Origin: Nitrospira_E sp052156535
GTDB taxonomy: Bacteria; Nitrospirota; Nitrospiria; Nitrospirales; UBA8639
DNA: 64,000 nt
Assembly (NCBI RefSeq): GCF_052156535.1
Contig: NZ_JBQKUP010000034.1
Span: forward strand, 323,413-387,412
Direction: 5' to 3'
Shown here: one piece after another, positions 26,364 through 35,836 of the stretch
How positions within the stretch are numbered: position 1 is the first letter of the stretch
Layout of the letters: every line of letters starts with the position of its first letter
Notes under the pieces: generated by a model
Seen by the model: the letters and a program-made list of their open reading frames with translations, nothing else
Told to the model about the DNA's origin: nothing
Databases searched by the model: none
Translations under genes and position numbers: made by a program

Positions 26364-27782
26364 ATGACTCGATTTTCCCGTTCTCGCACACCCCGCTCTC
26401 GCATCAGACCATCTCTTGAATCGCCACCATGTCCGTCGGGCTTGCCTGTCGAAGTTTCCCCAGACCCCAAACCCTACAAACCTTTGGTTGCCCTTGTGGG
26501 ACGACCAAATGTAGGAAAATCCACGCTGTTCAATCGGATTGTCGGTCACCGTACGGCAATTGTCGATGATGTTTCCGGAGTCACTCGGGATAGAAACACC
26601 GCAGAGTGCGATTATCAGAATCGGATATTCACGTTAATCGACACCGGTGGACTGGATCTGACCACTGACGATGTCATTGTGGAGCAGATCAAATTTCAAA
26701 CCCAAGCGGCTATTGAAGAAGCGGATCTCATCATTGCTGTTATGGATGGCCGGGTGGGGTTGTCTCCGTTGGATGCCGATCTCGTTAAGCTGTTGCGACC
26801 GGTGAAAAAGCCGGTTTTTCTGGCGATCAATAAGATTGATACTCCTCAGGCTGAACCGCTCTTGGCCGATTTCTACAAATTAGGGATAAAGACGATTTTT
26901 CCTATTTCGGCTGAGGGAGGATTAGGGGTGGATGAACTACTGGAAGCCCTTTTGCCCTATCTTCCTCATGCTACGGAGGATGAGGTCCAACAAGAGACCC
27001 CAAGAATCGCAGTAGTGGGCCGACCCAATGTGGGGAAATCGACGTTGGTTAATGCCATCCTCGGTGAACGACGTCTCATTGTCAGTGATATTCCAGGAAC
27101 GACCCGCGATCCGATTGATTCAATGGTCAGTCTTCATGGGCGACGGTATATCTTTACAGATACGGCAGGTCTCCGGCGAAGGGGGCGGATCGAGCGTGGG
27201 ATTGAAGGCTATAGTGTCGTGCGAGCCATTCGAGCGTTGGGACGATCTGATGTTGCAGTGCTGGTTTTGGATGGGGTAGAAGGAGTCACAGAACAAGATA
27301 CGAAAATTGCTGGCTTAATCAGTAAGCAAGGGCGAGGTTGTATCATTCTTGTGAATAAATGGGACATGCGGGAAGGGGATCGTGAGGCGTATCCCGCCTA
27401 CAATCTTGAATTAGCTCGGCGATTTCCCTTTTTTACCTATGTGCCGGTTGTCTTTGGTGCCGCAATTCAACCGGAAACGCTCACGCGCCTTTTTCCTAAA
27501 ATTGATCAGGTTGTGGCCGATTTTTCCAAACGCATTCAAACCCGTAAGCTGAATCTATTTGTTCAGGAACTCCTGGAAAAAAATCCCATAACGTTGGTCA
27601 GAGGGAATCCGAAAAAATCCGTATTTATCACTCAGGTGGCGACCAAACCGCCTACCTTTGCGCTATTTGTCAAATCCGCACCAAAAGTCCCAGCGTCCTA
27701 CCTCCGTTATCTAGAGAACTCCATCAGGACGGAATATGGTTTTGAGGGAATTCCGCTCCGGATATTGTTGCGCAGTCAGTAG
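26364..27782 (+). CDS. der: Ribosome biogenesis GTPase Der (EngA)
   Basis: Der is a tandem GTPase needed for 50S subunit assembly. The 472-residue protein has two complete G domains, each with GRPNVGKST (about residues 46 and 219), switch motifs GVTRDRN and GTTRDPID, DTGGL and DTAGL, and NKID and NKWD. A KH-like C-terminal domain follows (about residues 385-472). The first ~40 residues are a Ser/Arg/Pro-rich extension, so an internal start is possible. A c-type cytochrome gene follows after 93 bases. Confidence 0.96.
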   Translation: MTRFSRSRTPRSRIRPSLESPPCPSGLPVEVSPDPKPYKPLVALVGRPNVGKSTLFNRIVGHRTAIVDDVSGVTRDRNTAECDYQNRIFTLIDTGGLDLTTDDVIVEQIKFQTQAAIEEADLIIAVMDGRVGLSPLDADLVKLLRPVKKPVFLAINKIDTPQAEPLLADFYKLGIKTIFPISAEGGLGVDELLEALLPYLPHATEDEVQQETPRIAVVGRPNVGKSTLVNAILGERRLIVSDIPGTTRDPIDSMVSLHGRRYIFTDTAGLRRRGRIERGIEGYSVVRAIRALGRSDVAVLVLDGVEGVTEQDTKIAGLISKQGRGCIILVNKWDMREGDREAYPAYNLELARRFPFFTYVPVVFGAAIQPETLTRLFPKIDQVVADFSKRIQTRKLNLFVQELLEKNPITLVRGNPKKSVFITQVATKPPTFALFVKSAPKVPASYLRYLENSIRTEYGFEGIPLRILLRSQ

Positions 27783-27875
27783 AGAGTTTTTGCAACTGCC
27801 ACGGATTCCCATCTAAAATATTGGCTGATGGGCGAATTTTTGAATATATGCCATTCACGCAGTACAATTAAAGGC

Positions 27876-28286
27876 ATGAATCGCCTGGTTTGGATGGGTG
27901 TCCTGGTTCTACTGAACGGCCTGATCATCTCAGGTTTAGGCGTGTTCTATACGTTAGGGACTTTTGGTGCGCAACCAGGAGGGGAGCAGGGGCGGGACCT
28001 CTATCGTATTCATTGTCTGGAATGTCATGGAGCGGAAGGACGGGGGGATGGGCCACGGGCGGCCCTGTTAGCCCCTCGCCCAGGAAATTTAGTTTCCGCA
28101 GCCACCTCAGCCAAAACTGATGCAGAACTCCTCGAGATTATTGCTGAGGGAATTCCCCGGACGGCCATGAGTGGCTGGAGTCATCAATTGTCGGCCAATG
28201 AGCGGCGCAATATTCTCGCCTATATTCGAACCCTCGTGCATTTTCAAGACCTACCTTCAGCTCAGTTACCTTCTTCCGGACCTTAG
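27876..28286 (+). CDS. Monoheme c-type cytochrome, exported
   Basis: The 136-residue protein starts with a signal peptide or membrane anchor (VWMGVLVLLNGLIISGLGVF) and has one heme motif CLECH in RDLYRIHCLECHGAEGRGDGP. The methionine ligand is probably in GIPRTAMSGW. It is a class-I cytochrome of the cytochrome c oxidase cbb3-subunit or c6-like type, working in periplasmic electron transfer. ATG at 27876 is chosen because the signal peptide begins there; the frame is open back to 27828. Its stop overlaps by four bases the end of the convergent peptidase gene. Confidence 0.85.
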   Translation: MNRLVWMGVLVLLNGLIISGLGVFYTLGTFGAQPGGEQGRDLYRIHCLECHGAEGRGDGPRAALLAPRPGNLVSAATSAKTDAELLEIIAEGIPRTAMSGWSHQLSANERRNILAYIRTLVHFQDLPSAQLPSSGP

Positions 28287-29686
28287 CTTGTTATTGGCTT
28301 GGATCGGGTTTTGGGTTTTTCTAATCGCATCCGACTCAAGCGATCGAAGTAGTGGACGAAGGCTTGTATCCCCCCTGAAGCTTGTCTCCAATCGAAATAT
28401 TCATTGGGTGCATGATACCCATGTTCAGGCAGACTGAGACCCATAAACAGAATCGGGACTTTCCAGGCACGTTGTAACACCGCAATGGCCCCGATAGATC
28501 CACCTTCCCGTACAAACACTGGTCGGCGTCCAAAGGCCTGGGCTACCGACTCTTGTAATGCCTCCGCATAAGGGCCATCGGAAATTCCACGATAGGGTTC
28601 CAGTTCTCCATCATTAATCACCTCAATATCAGGATTGCGAGTACGGAGGTGTTTTTTCAGGAGTCGGAAAATTTTTGAGGGATGTTGGTTGGGAACTAAT
28701 CGCATACTCACTTTGAGTTCACCCCAGGCCGGCACAACAGTTTTGACGCCTGGGCCCATATGGCCACCTGCTAACCCATGAACTTCAAAGGTGGGAGAGG
28801 CCCAGATTCGTTTGAGTAAATCCTGAGGATCGGATGTTCGCAGCGATCGCAGTTGATAGGCTTCTTTAAAAAGCCGAACCTGAAATCCTGATGCCAGAAA
28901 GTTTTTCAGTTCGGTTCTGGTGGGCGGGACGACATCATCGTAAAACCCTGGTATTTTCACGCGCCCGGTTTTTGCGTCTAAGCAGGAATAGGCGGCTTCA
29001 CATAATTCCGCCAAGGGGTTGCGGGCTCCGCCGCCCGTGAGACCTGAATGAATATCGGTTTCCCCTGTGCGAAGCACCAACTTGGCGACTAACAAACCGC
29101 GAAGTCCACAGGAGAGAGCCGGGCGATCCTTCGCTACCCAAATCGTATCAGACACCAGAACCGAATCGGACGCAGGGACCGCTTTACGGTTCTGAAGGAC
29201 CTCTGAAAAATTTGGGCTGGCAATTTCTTCTTCCAATTCCCAGAGGACCCGGATGTTCAGGGGGATGCCGGCTTCTCTGGCAAATTTTGCAGCAAAGAGG
29301 GCGGTTAACGCCGGGCCTTTATCGTCTGTCGCTCCACGTCCACAGTACCGATCACCATCTTTATGAAAGGCAAAGGGAGGCTGCCGCCATTCCGGTTCCT
29401 GAGCAGGCTGGACGTCTAAATGATTGTAAATGGTCAGGCTGGGGTATTGCCGGCCGGCCATCCATTCTCCGGACACGCTGGGAAAACCACTGGTGTTCAC
29501 AATAGAGGCCTTGGCTCCAAATTGTTCCAGATACTGAACGGCTAACTCCGCCATCCGGTGCATATCGGGGGCATGTTCAGGGTCTGAGCTCACTGATGGC
29601 ACTTCCACCATTTGACCAAGGAGGTCTTCAAAGCTGGCGCGGTGATCTTGAATGTAGGTGTGTAATTGGGATTGATAGTCACTCAT
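28283..29686 (-). CDS. M20-family metallopeptidase (dipeptidase)
   Basis: The 467-residue enzyme belongs to the M20 group that cleaves dipeptides with two metal ions, of the carnosinase/CNDP type. Metal-binding motifs are visible: YNHLDVQPA near residue 85, RGATDDKGPALTALFA near 115 with the bridging Asp, and WELEEEIASPNF near 149 with the catalytic glutamate pair. The dimerisation domain follows (DIHSGLTGGGARNPL), and the C-terminal histidine lies in LPEHGYHAPNEYFDW. It probably acts in the cytoplasm, as no signal peptide is seen. It is read convergently with the cytochrome. Confidence 0.9.
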   Translation of the reverse strand: MSDYQSQLHTYIQDHRASFEDLLGQMVEVPSVSSDPEHAPDMHRMAELAVQYLEQFGAKASIVNTSGFPSVSGEWMAGRQYPSLTIYNHLDVQPAQEPEWRQPPFAFHKDGDRYCGRGATDDKGPALTALFAAKFAREAGIPLNIRVLWELEEEIASPNFSEVLQNRKAVPASDSVLVSDTIWVAKDRPALSCGLRGLLVAKLVLRTGETDIHSGLTGGGARNPLAELCEAAYSCLDAKTGRVKIPGFYDDVVPPTRTELKNFLASGFQVRLFKEAYQLRSLRTSDPQDLLKRIWASPTFEVHGLAGGHMGPGVKTVVPAWGELKVSMRLVPNQHPSKIFRLLKKHLRTRNPDIEVINDGELEPYRGISDGPYAEALQESVAQAFGRRPVFVREGGSIGAIAVLQRAWKVPILFMGLSLPEHGYHAPNEYFDWRQASGGIQAFVHYFDRLSRMRLEKPKTRSKPITS

Positions 29687-29800
29687 GAGATCACGATTCC
29701 TTTTCGTGGTTGGGCTGGGAATTCCAGCACGGAAACGATGGTGGAGAAAACGGATGATGTTCCGTGAACAACCAGGGCATAGGCAAGGCTAACATGTCTG

Positions 29801-30931
29801 TCAGCCAACGGAAAACGGCACTGGGGCGAAAGTCACAATGAAAATAGCCAAGGCCGCCCAAGCCACCCATCGGCGGTGTTTGCCCAAAACGATGTCAGGG
29901 TCAATGACCGGGGGGTGGCCAATCCCGACAAGGCTGGCCAGGCCAACCCAGAGAATCCATCCAGGCCAACCCGTGAGTCCCAAATAAATAAGTATGGGAA
30001 TCGTTCCCAAGGCCAGTGAGCGTTGCCGACGGCCTAACACCGCAAATGCCACATGGCCTCCGTCCAATTGACCCAAAGGCAGTAAATTAATTGCGGTGAC
30101 GAAAAATCCGAACCACGCGGCGAAGGCAATGGGATGGAGTACAATATCGTGCGTAGGTGGAATCGGGCCAAACATGAGCCAGCCAAACCATTGCAGCAGG
30201 AGTGGTTCGCCCAACTGTAAGCCGTAGGTTTGTGATCGTGGGACGATATGGGAAAGGGAGAGTCCGATTATAATAGCCACGACTGCTGCGATAAAACCGG
30301 CAATGGGACCCGCAACGCCAATATCAAAAAGTGCCCGCCGATTCATAATGGCCGATCGCATGCGAATTACGGCCCCAAAGGTACCGATGAAGTGTGGAGG
30401 ACCAGGGATGAACAGCGGTAAGGACGCGGGCACACGATGAATGCGGGAGAGGAGGTAATGCCCGAATTCATGGGTAACGAGGATACCTAAAAGGGTTGCG
30501 GCAAAGGGGATCCCATTGACTAAAGAGCCAGGATAGCGCATTAAAAAATCCCAGGCCCCATTGACGGGTTTCGTATTCACTTGAAATGCTCCTGCCCAGA
30601 GTGTGGTGAATACGGTGAGCCCAAAAAGCAAAATAGGAAGTCCCCATTGAGAAAAAACGCTGGGAGTTGGAGGAGGGAATTCGTCCACCTCCTCTCCAGT
30701 TTCGAGTAGTTCAGGTTCAAGTGATTGCCAATGATCCATCCCGCGGGAGGATGTTTCCGTTGTGTGGTCTTGACGTATGTCGTTTGTGGAGATAGGCCTG
30801 ATTAGAGGCGGAGGAGCAGGTGGGTTGGTCTGGGGCAGTGGATCGGTGGGGGCAATAGGATTCAACAGAGAAGGTGGGGGAGTTGGCTTATTCTCTGAAG
30901 GAGTGGAAGGTTCAGGCGATTCGTGATCCAT
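29801..30931 (-). CDS. Site-2-protease family membrane metalloprotease (M50)
   Basis: The 376-residue protein begins with about 90 residues rich in Pro, Ser and Thr that should be cytoplasmic, followed by about six membrane segments. The zinc motif HEFGHY lies in LVTHEFGHYLLSR, and the third ligand is in LLPLGQLDGGH. Such proteases cut within membranes, often to release transcription factors, and this subgroup resembles the EGY1/S2P-like branch. ATG at 30931 is chosen because AAGGA lies upstream; the frame is open to 30979. The HTH-metallo-beta-lactamase gene ends about 50 bases upstream, so they may form an operon. Confidence 0.88.
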   Translation of the reverse strand: MDHESPEPSTPSENKPTPPPSLLNPIAPTDPLPQTNPPAPPPLIRPISTNDIRQDHTTETSSRGMDHWQSLEPELLETGEEVDEFPPPTPSVFSQWGLPILLFGLTVFTTLWAGAFQVNTKPVNGAWDFLMRYPGSLVNGIPFAATLLGILVTHEFGHYLLSRIHRVPASLPLFIPGPPHFIGTFGAVIRMRSAIMNRRALFDIGVAGPIAGFIAAVVAIIIGLSLSHIVPRSQTYGLQLGEPLLLQWFGWLMFGPIPPTHDIVLHPIAFAAWFGFFVTAINLLPLGQLDGGHVAFAVLGRRQRSLALGTIPILIYLGLTGWPGWILWVGLASLVGIGHPPVIDPDIVLGKHRRWVAWAALAIFIVTFAPVPFSVG

Positions 30932-30981
30932 TAACACGTCCTTATTAAATGCCAAGCCAGTAAATGGTCTGACATGCAAGA

Positions 30982-31833
30982 TCAGGCAAATGGATTATGC
31001 GCTTGTTCCTCAGTCACTGTGGTGGAGGGACCATGGCCAGGAAACAAGGCGGTGTCTTTTGGTAAGTGTAACAGGGTATGGCGAACGGATTGCAAATGCT
31101 GGGGATACAGTGAAAAGGGGTTTGAACGCCCCACCGAACCGGAAAAGAGCGTATCCCCCACAAAACACAGGGTTTGGCCTTTGAGCGATAACAGATAGCA
31201 AAATCCTCCAGGGGTATGGCCTGGGGTGGCCAAACATTCAACCGTCAACTCTCCCAGGGCAATCACCTGATGGTTGGCTGGTATTTTTATGGAGGCGTCA
31301 GGTGGTCTCCATGGGAGCAGATCGAAATCTCCATTACCCAGATAGACCGGCACTGGCCATCGAGACAGAATCTCTTCCAGCCCTCCCGCATGGTCCGTGT
31401 GCCCATGGGTGAGGCAAACCCCGATCAAGGTCAAATCACGCCGGGAGATGCTCGCAAGCATCTGCTTGGCATTGTATCCTGTATCAATCATGATGGCCTG
31501 TTTGGTGGCTTGATCAGTTAACAGATAGCCTTTGACCTCATACCCGCCAATGTCGCCTTTAATGGTTTCAACAAGATCGTGTTCAGTCGTCCATTCCGGT
31601 TGAGGCTGAGGTAACCATCCGTCCAAAGTCAGGCTTACCAGGGGGCCAACACGCAGGTGTAAGGCCTGGCTAATGCCTTGAATTTCGCCTTTGGTCGGAG
31701 GTCGATGGCCTTTCTCAAGGTGTTCCACCTCGGCCTGCTCCATTTTTGCCAATTCCGCAAGGGTCTCAATTCCCAGCCCTTGTCCAAAGCGCGCTTTTTT
31801 AATGATATCGCAAAATTCGTCTTCTAAAATCAT
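30982..31833 (-). CDS. HTH-metallo-beta-lactamase fusion (glyoxalase II-like hydrolase)
   Basis: The 283-residue protein combines an N-terminal Xre-like helix-turn-helix (about residues 5-60, FGQGLGIETLAELAKMEQ and VEHLEKGHRPPTKGEI) with a metallo-beta-lactamase domain (about residues 85-280). Metal ligands are THGHTDHAGG, the TPGHTPGG loop, CFVGDTLFSG and the final PGHGPST. The catalytic part resembles hydroxyacylglutathione hydrolases. The DNA-binding part suggests a regulator that senses a metabolite, or an enzyme that controls its own gene. The pairing is uncommon. It lies directly upstream of the M50 protease gene. Confidence 0.85.
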   Translation of the reverse strand: MILEDEFCDIIKKARFGQGLGIETLAELAKMEQAEVEHLEKGHRPPTKGEIQGISQALHLRVGPLVSLTLDGWLPQPQPEWTTEHDLVETIKGDIGGYEVKGYLLTDQATKQAIMIDTGYNAKQMLASISRRDLTLIGVCLTHGHTDHAGGLEEILSRWPVPVYLGNGDFDLLPWRPPDASIKIPANHQVIALGELTVECLATPGHTPGGFCYLLSLKGQTLCFVGDTLFSGSVGRSNPFSLYPQHLQSVRHTLLHLPKDTALFPGHGPSTTVTEEQAHNPFA

Positions 31834-32128
31834 TTACATGCTCATATGAAATTTGGCCATAAGAATCGGAAGCTCTCCATTCTGCTCACGTCCTTCATCT
31901 AAACAAAAAAGTGGGGTCTGTGGAAAGGGGGTGTCCCAGGTTTTGGCCAGTGAGATTCATGGTATAGAAAAATTACTACCTAACGTTCTTGAAGATTGTA
32001 GGGAAGAAAGCGCGTTTCTTGGAGGAGCAGCGGATAACGGTTTGTTGACATTATTTTTTGAATACGCTACTTAAGGGTAACAGAATTTTTAGAGAAAGTT
32101 TCATATACCATTAACAGAGGAGGTTTTG

Positions 32129-32473
32129 ATGAAACAGTGCGTAAATCTGGTTCTTGTGGGGTTAATGTGTTTCATGCTTGTAGGCTGTATGGGGGCGGCA
32201 AGTTTTCAGCAGCCCAATGCGTCATTTGCTGTTGCGGGGATTTACACTGATGTGCAGGGGGGGAGCTTGGTGTTGGATAACGGTGTCGCAGCGGCGAAAA
32301 CTGGAACAGCTTGTAGCCACCAAATTTTGGGCATTGTGGCGTCCGGAGATACACGAGTTGAGACCGCCATGGCCAATGGAGGAATTTCAAAGCTGGTATA
32401 TGTGAATACTTCCTACAAAAATATTGTATGGGGAGTGTATACTGAAGTTTGTACGATTGCGAGAGGAAACTAG
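32129..32473 (+). CDS. TRL-like lipoprotein
   Basis: The 114-residue protein has a lipoprotein signal (LVLVGLMCFMLVGC, lipobox LVGC) and a mature domain matching the TRL-like pattern: GIYTDVQGG, the block KTGTACSHQILGIVASGDT, then TAMANGGISKLVYVNT and the final strand VYTEVC. TRL-like proteins are small envelope proteins of unknown function. AGAGGAGG precedes ATG at 32129. A strong terminator follows 30 bases after the stop, so this is a single-gene transcript. Confidence 0.82.
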   Translation: MKQCVNLVLVGLMCFMLVGCMGAASFQQPNASFAVAGIYTDVQGGSLVLDNGVAAAKTGTACSHQILGIVASGDTRVETAMANGGISKLVYVNTSYKNIVWGVYTEVCTIARGN

Positions 32474-32502
32474 GTTTCCTAAAAAGAGATTCCCATGTTG
32501 GC

Positions 32503-32543
32503 GGGGAGCACCTGGAAGGTTATTCTGGGTGCTCCCTTTTTTT
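32503..32543 (+). terminator. Rho-independent terminator after the TRL-like gene
   Basis: GGGAGCACC at 32504-32512 pairs with GGTGCTCCC at 32528-32536, followed by seven T bases at 32537-32543. Placement after the TRL-like stop is typical. Confidence 0.9.
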
Positions 32544-32596
32544 GCCAAAATGACGGGACCTGGGTTTTTGCCGAGTGCCGATTTGGAACGTTCAGC

Positions 32597-33229
32597 ATGA
32601 AAATCGTAGCAGTCCTGATATGCTTGACGCTGCTTTCTGCTCCCTCAAAAGGATATGCATTGGAGAACATAGAGATTTATCTGGCCGGTTACGGGATGGC
32701 TACTCAACCCTTAAACCAGGGCCTTTCATTTAAGGGGAATGGTGTTACTGATGAACGAATTCATGGGCATCCTGGGCTTGGAGTGAAGGTTGGATTATTC
32801 CCGTCTTCTTTTAAGGGATATCTTGGAGTTGAACTAGAGTCATTTGGACAGAATAACTCCTTGAGATTCCCAATCGAAGAAAATGGTGCAGAAACGGGTA
32901 AAGGTAAAAGTGGCCTTGTGACGTATAGCTCGATGGTCAATTTCATCTTTCGGTATCCTGGCCTGTATGCACGGCCATATGCGGGAATAGGAGGGGGGAT
33001 CTCGAATGGAATCCTTCATGATTCGGATATTCCCGGTAGAAAGGACCGCAATATGGAAACGAGTTTAGCTCCGGGATATCAGTTATTTGGCGGGATTCAG
33101 TTGGTAGTTGCCCCGAATTGGTTCGTGTTTGGGGAGTATAAATACAGTGCTGCGAATTACCACTGGGACCAACTCTCTGTGAATTTTCGAAGCGAATATT
33201 TTATAGGTGGAATTGGATATATATTTTAA
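32597..33229 (+). CDS. Outer-membrane beta-barrel protein
   Basis: The 210-residue protein has a signal peptide (KIVAVLICLTLLSAPSKGYA, cut near residue 21) and alternating strands with aromatic girdles, for example YLGVELESFGQNN, FIFRYPGLYARPYAGIGGGI and WFVFGEYKYSAANYHW. It ends with a terminal aromatic strand, GGIGYIF, as outer-membrane barrels do for recognition by BamA. The fold resembles OmpA/OmpW-like eight-stranded barrels. ATG at 32597 is used because the signal peptide starts there; upstream codons overlap the terminator. Ligand or function is not visible. Confidence 0.8.
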   Translation: MKIVAVLICLTLLSAPSKGYALENIEIYLAGYGMATQPLNQGLSFKGNGVTDERIHGHPGLGVKVGLFPSSFKGYLGVELESFGQNNSLRFPIEENGAETGKGKSGLVTYSSMVNFIFRYPGLYARPYAGIGGGISNGILHDSDIPGRKDRNMETSLAPGYQLFGGIQLVVAPNWFVFGEYKYSAANYHWDQLSVNFRSEYFIGGIGYIF

Positions 33230-33353
33230 TGTGGCGTTCGACTTGTCTCGGCAACTCTCATGATCACGCATCTATAAGGATTAAGGGTATCTGTGTCGTT
33301 GTTTGGAGCTGTGGATCCTATGACTTGTGGATGAAAATAATGGCATTCCTGAA

Positions 33354-35258
33354 TCAAAAATATCCATGAAATACACCCAAAATTTCATTGTCCTGTTCAT
33401 GGTGAGTGAATGTGGCGCGCACGGCGAAATTTTTGGCAAATGTCCATCGTTGGCCAACAGAAATAGGGATGTCATGCGATCGATCTCCAAGGGGGTAATA
33501 CAAATATCCTGCTGACATGAGCCATTTCCAGTTCGGAGTAATGGTGGCCATCACGCCGCCGGATACTCCTCCCCCCACCCGGTGGTTTTCTTTGTACCCT
33601 CCACTGATGTTGGCATCCATCTCCCCAAAGAGAAAAAAGACTTCCCGCTGAAACATCTGAGTTTCCAGAGCTCCACCGATTCCTGCATTGGCATTCCCAT
33701 TTGAACAGAGGTCGCAACTTGAGGTCTTGACGGTGTCCATTCCAACATTAAATTTCCATGATGGCGAAACGAACAAGGAATCAATGGGGGCCAAGGAGAG
33801 GACATTAGCAAAGGTAAAACGTTCCACTCGAAATTGATTTTGTCCGTGATAATGCCTCAGCCGTAAATCCAGTAATTCTATTTGTGCATCCTGGGTGTAT
33901 CCTGGGTCAGGGTCCAGGAGATCATGATAGGCGCCTCGGAAGTTGATTTCTTCAAATGTATTATTGTTTCTCCATCCGACTCCACCTCCGACTCTGATCG
34001 TTTGGTGTCCGTGTTCGGGAGAAAGAGAAAAAGGTTTAACCGGAAAGGGGCCGGATGGGATGGGAATGTGACTGCGTGCCACTAAGATAGATCGATTTTT
34101 GGCCTTATAGTCTTCAGCGTTGTCTCGATCGGTGACCCCTTTATAGCGCAAGACGTCTGAAGCGAAATCCAGAAGGAATGTTTTGCGGTTTTGTGGTAAT
34201 TGAAGAAATTCGGATTGGCTTATTATCTGAGGATCGTGAAGGAGTTTTCGGACCAAGACAGCTTCCTCTTTTGTTAAGGCTTCTCTCTTGCGTTTAAGGA
34301 GAGTACTCCGGGCGGGACGATAAGAAATTTTTTGAACCAATTCTTTCTGTCGAGTAAGAAGGCGAATGGTATCGGCAGGAATCGTTGCAAAGTGAAACTG
34401 GTCGGTCAGGTGGAGATTGGGATCGGCTACTTCCAGGAGTGAGAGAATGTGGTACGCACAATTTTCTTTAAAGAAGTAATAGTCAAAATAGGCATTCCCT
34501 AATTCCCACGCATGCATGAGCAATCTGTAATATTGTTCTTGTGAAAAATTCAAGCGATATTCCCAAATGTCTCTATTCTCAAGATCCCGGTATTCTTTGA
34601 CCTTCATGTAATAGGGAATGGTCGAAAAGAACCCCTTGTATCCTCCAAATATTCCTTTATATGCGAATTCAATCCCCGCATCCGGCGGGACCTCGGCAGC
34701 GTAGTTAATCGTATACGCCAAAATATTCGTTTCTGCGGTTTGGCCTTTTTGATCCACTCGTAAAAATGAATGTCCGAACATGGAGGCCGGGTTATCCATA
34801 TAGGCCGAAGGAAAAACAAAGGTAATCGAGGCAGGATCCAGTTCTTTAAGCCAACTTACAAAACGTTCACATGGATGTGGAAGAAGCTTAGAGTCCTGAA
34901 AATGCAGTTTTTCTTTCAGCCAGTGATATCGGGCAATAAAAGCACATTGTGCCGGCTGTTTGGAGCGCCCAACTAAGGTGTCAGAAAAAAAATATGTCAG
35001 TGTGGCATGTAATTCAGCTTCTGGATCGGTTTTCCCATCTGGTGAAAGGAAGAACCCTGGATCATCGACTTCGCTGGTGTGGCCATTAAAAGGGTTTTGT
35101 CGGTAGTGGAGTAAACGATGCCAGTAGCGGTCCTGGTAAAGTTTTTCCGTGGTGGCTTGTTGAAGGAGTTCTTGCAGATAGAGGGAGGAGTGGGCTTGGG
35201 CCTTGAGCTCAAAAGGAAGTAGCAGAAGTACAAGAAAAAGAAGAAGAATGTTTACCAC
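33354..35258 (-). CDS. DUF4105 (Lnb-like periplasmic) envelope protein
   Basis: The 634-residue protein has a signal peptide (NILLLFLVLLLLPFELKAQA) and a DUF4105-type domain with the conserved region SAYMDNPASMFGHSFLRVDQ (about residues 150-170) and FKENCAYHILSLLEVADP. The last ~230 residues look like beta strands ending in an aromatic segment, so a C-terminal barrel or carbohydrate-type domain is likely. DUF4105 proteins are predicted papain-like envelope enzymes. The GTG at 35258 lacks a clear ribosome binding site. A DUF3015 gene lies just upstream, a pairing seen in other Gram-negatives. Confidence 0.8.
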   Translation of the reverse strand: MVNILLLFLVLLLLPFELKAQAHSSLYLQELLQQATTEKLYQDRYWHRLLHYRQNPFNGHTSEVDDPGFFLSPDGKTDPEAELHATLTYFFSDTLVGRSKQPAQCAFIARYHWLKEKLHFQDSKLLPHPCERFVSWLKELDPASITFVFPSAYMDNPASMFGHSFLRVDQKGQTAETNILAYTINYAAEVPPDAGIEFAYKGIFGGYKGFFSTIPYYMKVKEYRDLENRDIWEYRLNFSQEQYYRLLMHAWELGNAYFDYYFFKENCAYHILSLLEVADPNLHLTDQFHFATIPADTIRLLTRQKELVQKISYRPARSTLLKRKREALTKEEAVLVRKLLHDPQIISQSEFLQLPQNRKTFLLDFASDVLRYKGVTDRDNAEDYKAKNRSILVARSHIPIPSGPFPVKPFSLSPEHGHQTIRVGGGVGWRNNNTFEEINFRGAYHDLLDPDPGYTQDAQIELLDLRLRHYHGQNQFRVERFTFANVLSLAPIDSLFVSPSWKFNVGMDTVKTSSCDLCSNGNANAGIGGALETQMFQREVFFLFGEMDANISGGYKENHRVGGGVSGGVMATITPNWKWLMSAGYLYYPLGDRSHDIPISVGQRWTFAKNFAVRATFTHHEQDNEILGVFHGYF

Positions 35259-35283
35259 ATGTCAGGAAGGTAAAGAAGAGAGA

Positions 35284-35308
35284 GGCTCCGGCTTTACCAG
35301 CCGGAGCC
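35284..35308 (-). terminator. Terminator-like hairpin between DUF3015 and DUF4105 genes
   Basis: GGCTCCGGCT and AGCCGGAGCC form a perfect ten-base stem with a five-base loop, 10 bases past the DUF3015 stop. On the minus strand a pyrimidine tract CTCTCTTCTTT follows. It likely reduces read-through into the DUF4105 gene. Confidence 0.75.
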
Positions 35309-35317
35309 TGAAATAAT

Positions 35318-35836
35318 TTACTTCGATGTCGTGACTTGAGCTAAAACGGGATGGTCCACCATGGCATCGTGAATGGCTTTTACCACCGCCTTTGGCGAGG
35401 TTTCACCCTCCTGAACCAGAGTGGTGTATTTCTCTTGGGTCATGGCAAAGAACGCAGGCTGTTGGGCAACAGGAATACCCATTAGTGTGGCCAATGACGT
35501 GAGATGTTCGCCTTCTCCTTGAGCCATTTCTTGAGCCAAATTGTCAAAATTAATAGCTGCAAAGACATTAACTTTTTCTGATGCCCAGACTTGCCCATCA
35601 TTGGTGCAACCGGAAGTTCCCGAACTAATTCCAAATGTTTGAGATCCAAAGGTGCCGTTGGTTGTGGCCATCATGACCTGAGGAGCAATATTGCTTTTAC
35701 TGACAGAGGTTTCTTCCCACGCTAATTTCCCTAACCCGCAACCTGGGCCATTGTTTGGCGGACTTCCTAACGCCATGCCCGACATTCCCATGACCAGAAA
35801 AAATGTTGACACCAATACCCATGGTTTTTCTGCCAT
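35318..35836 (-). CDS. DUF3015-family exported protein
   Basis: The 172-residue protein has a signal peptide (WVLVSTFFLVMGMSGMALG) and the family pattern GPGCGLGKLAWE near residue 30, followed by PQVMMATTNGTFGSQTFGISSGTSGC, with two cysteine-containing strands that probably form a disulfide. The function of DUF3015 is unknown. A strong AGGAGGAAAGC site precedes the ATG. It is the upstream member of a pair with the DUF4105 gene, separated by a hairpin. Confidence 0.85.
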   Translation of the reverse strand: MAEKPWVLVSTFFLVMGMSGMALGSPPNNGPGCGLGKLAWEETSVSKSNIAPQVMMATTNGTFGSQTFGISSGTSGCTNDGQVWASEKVNVFAAINFDNLAQEMAQGEGEHLTSLATLMGIPVAQQPAFFAMTQEKYTTLVQEGETSPKAVVKAIHDAMVDHPVLAQVTTSK

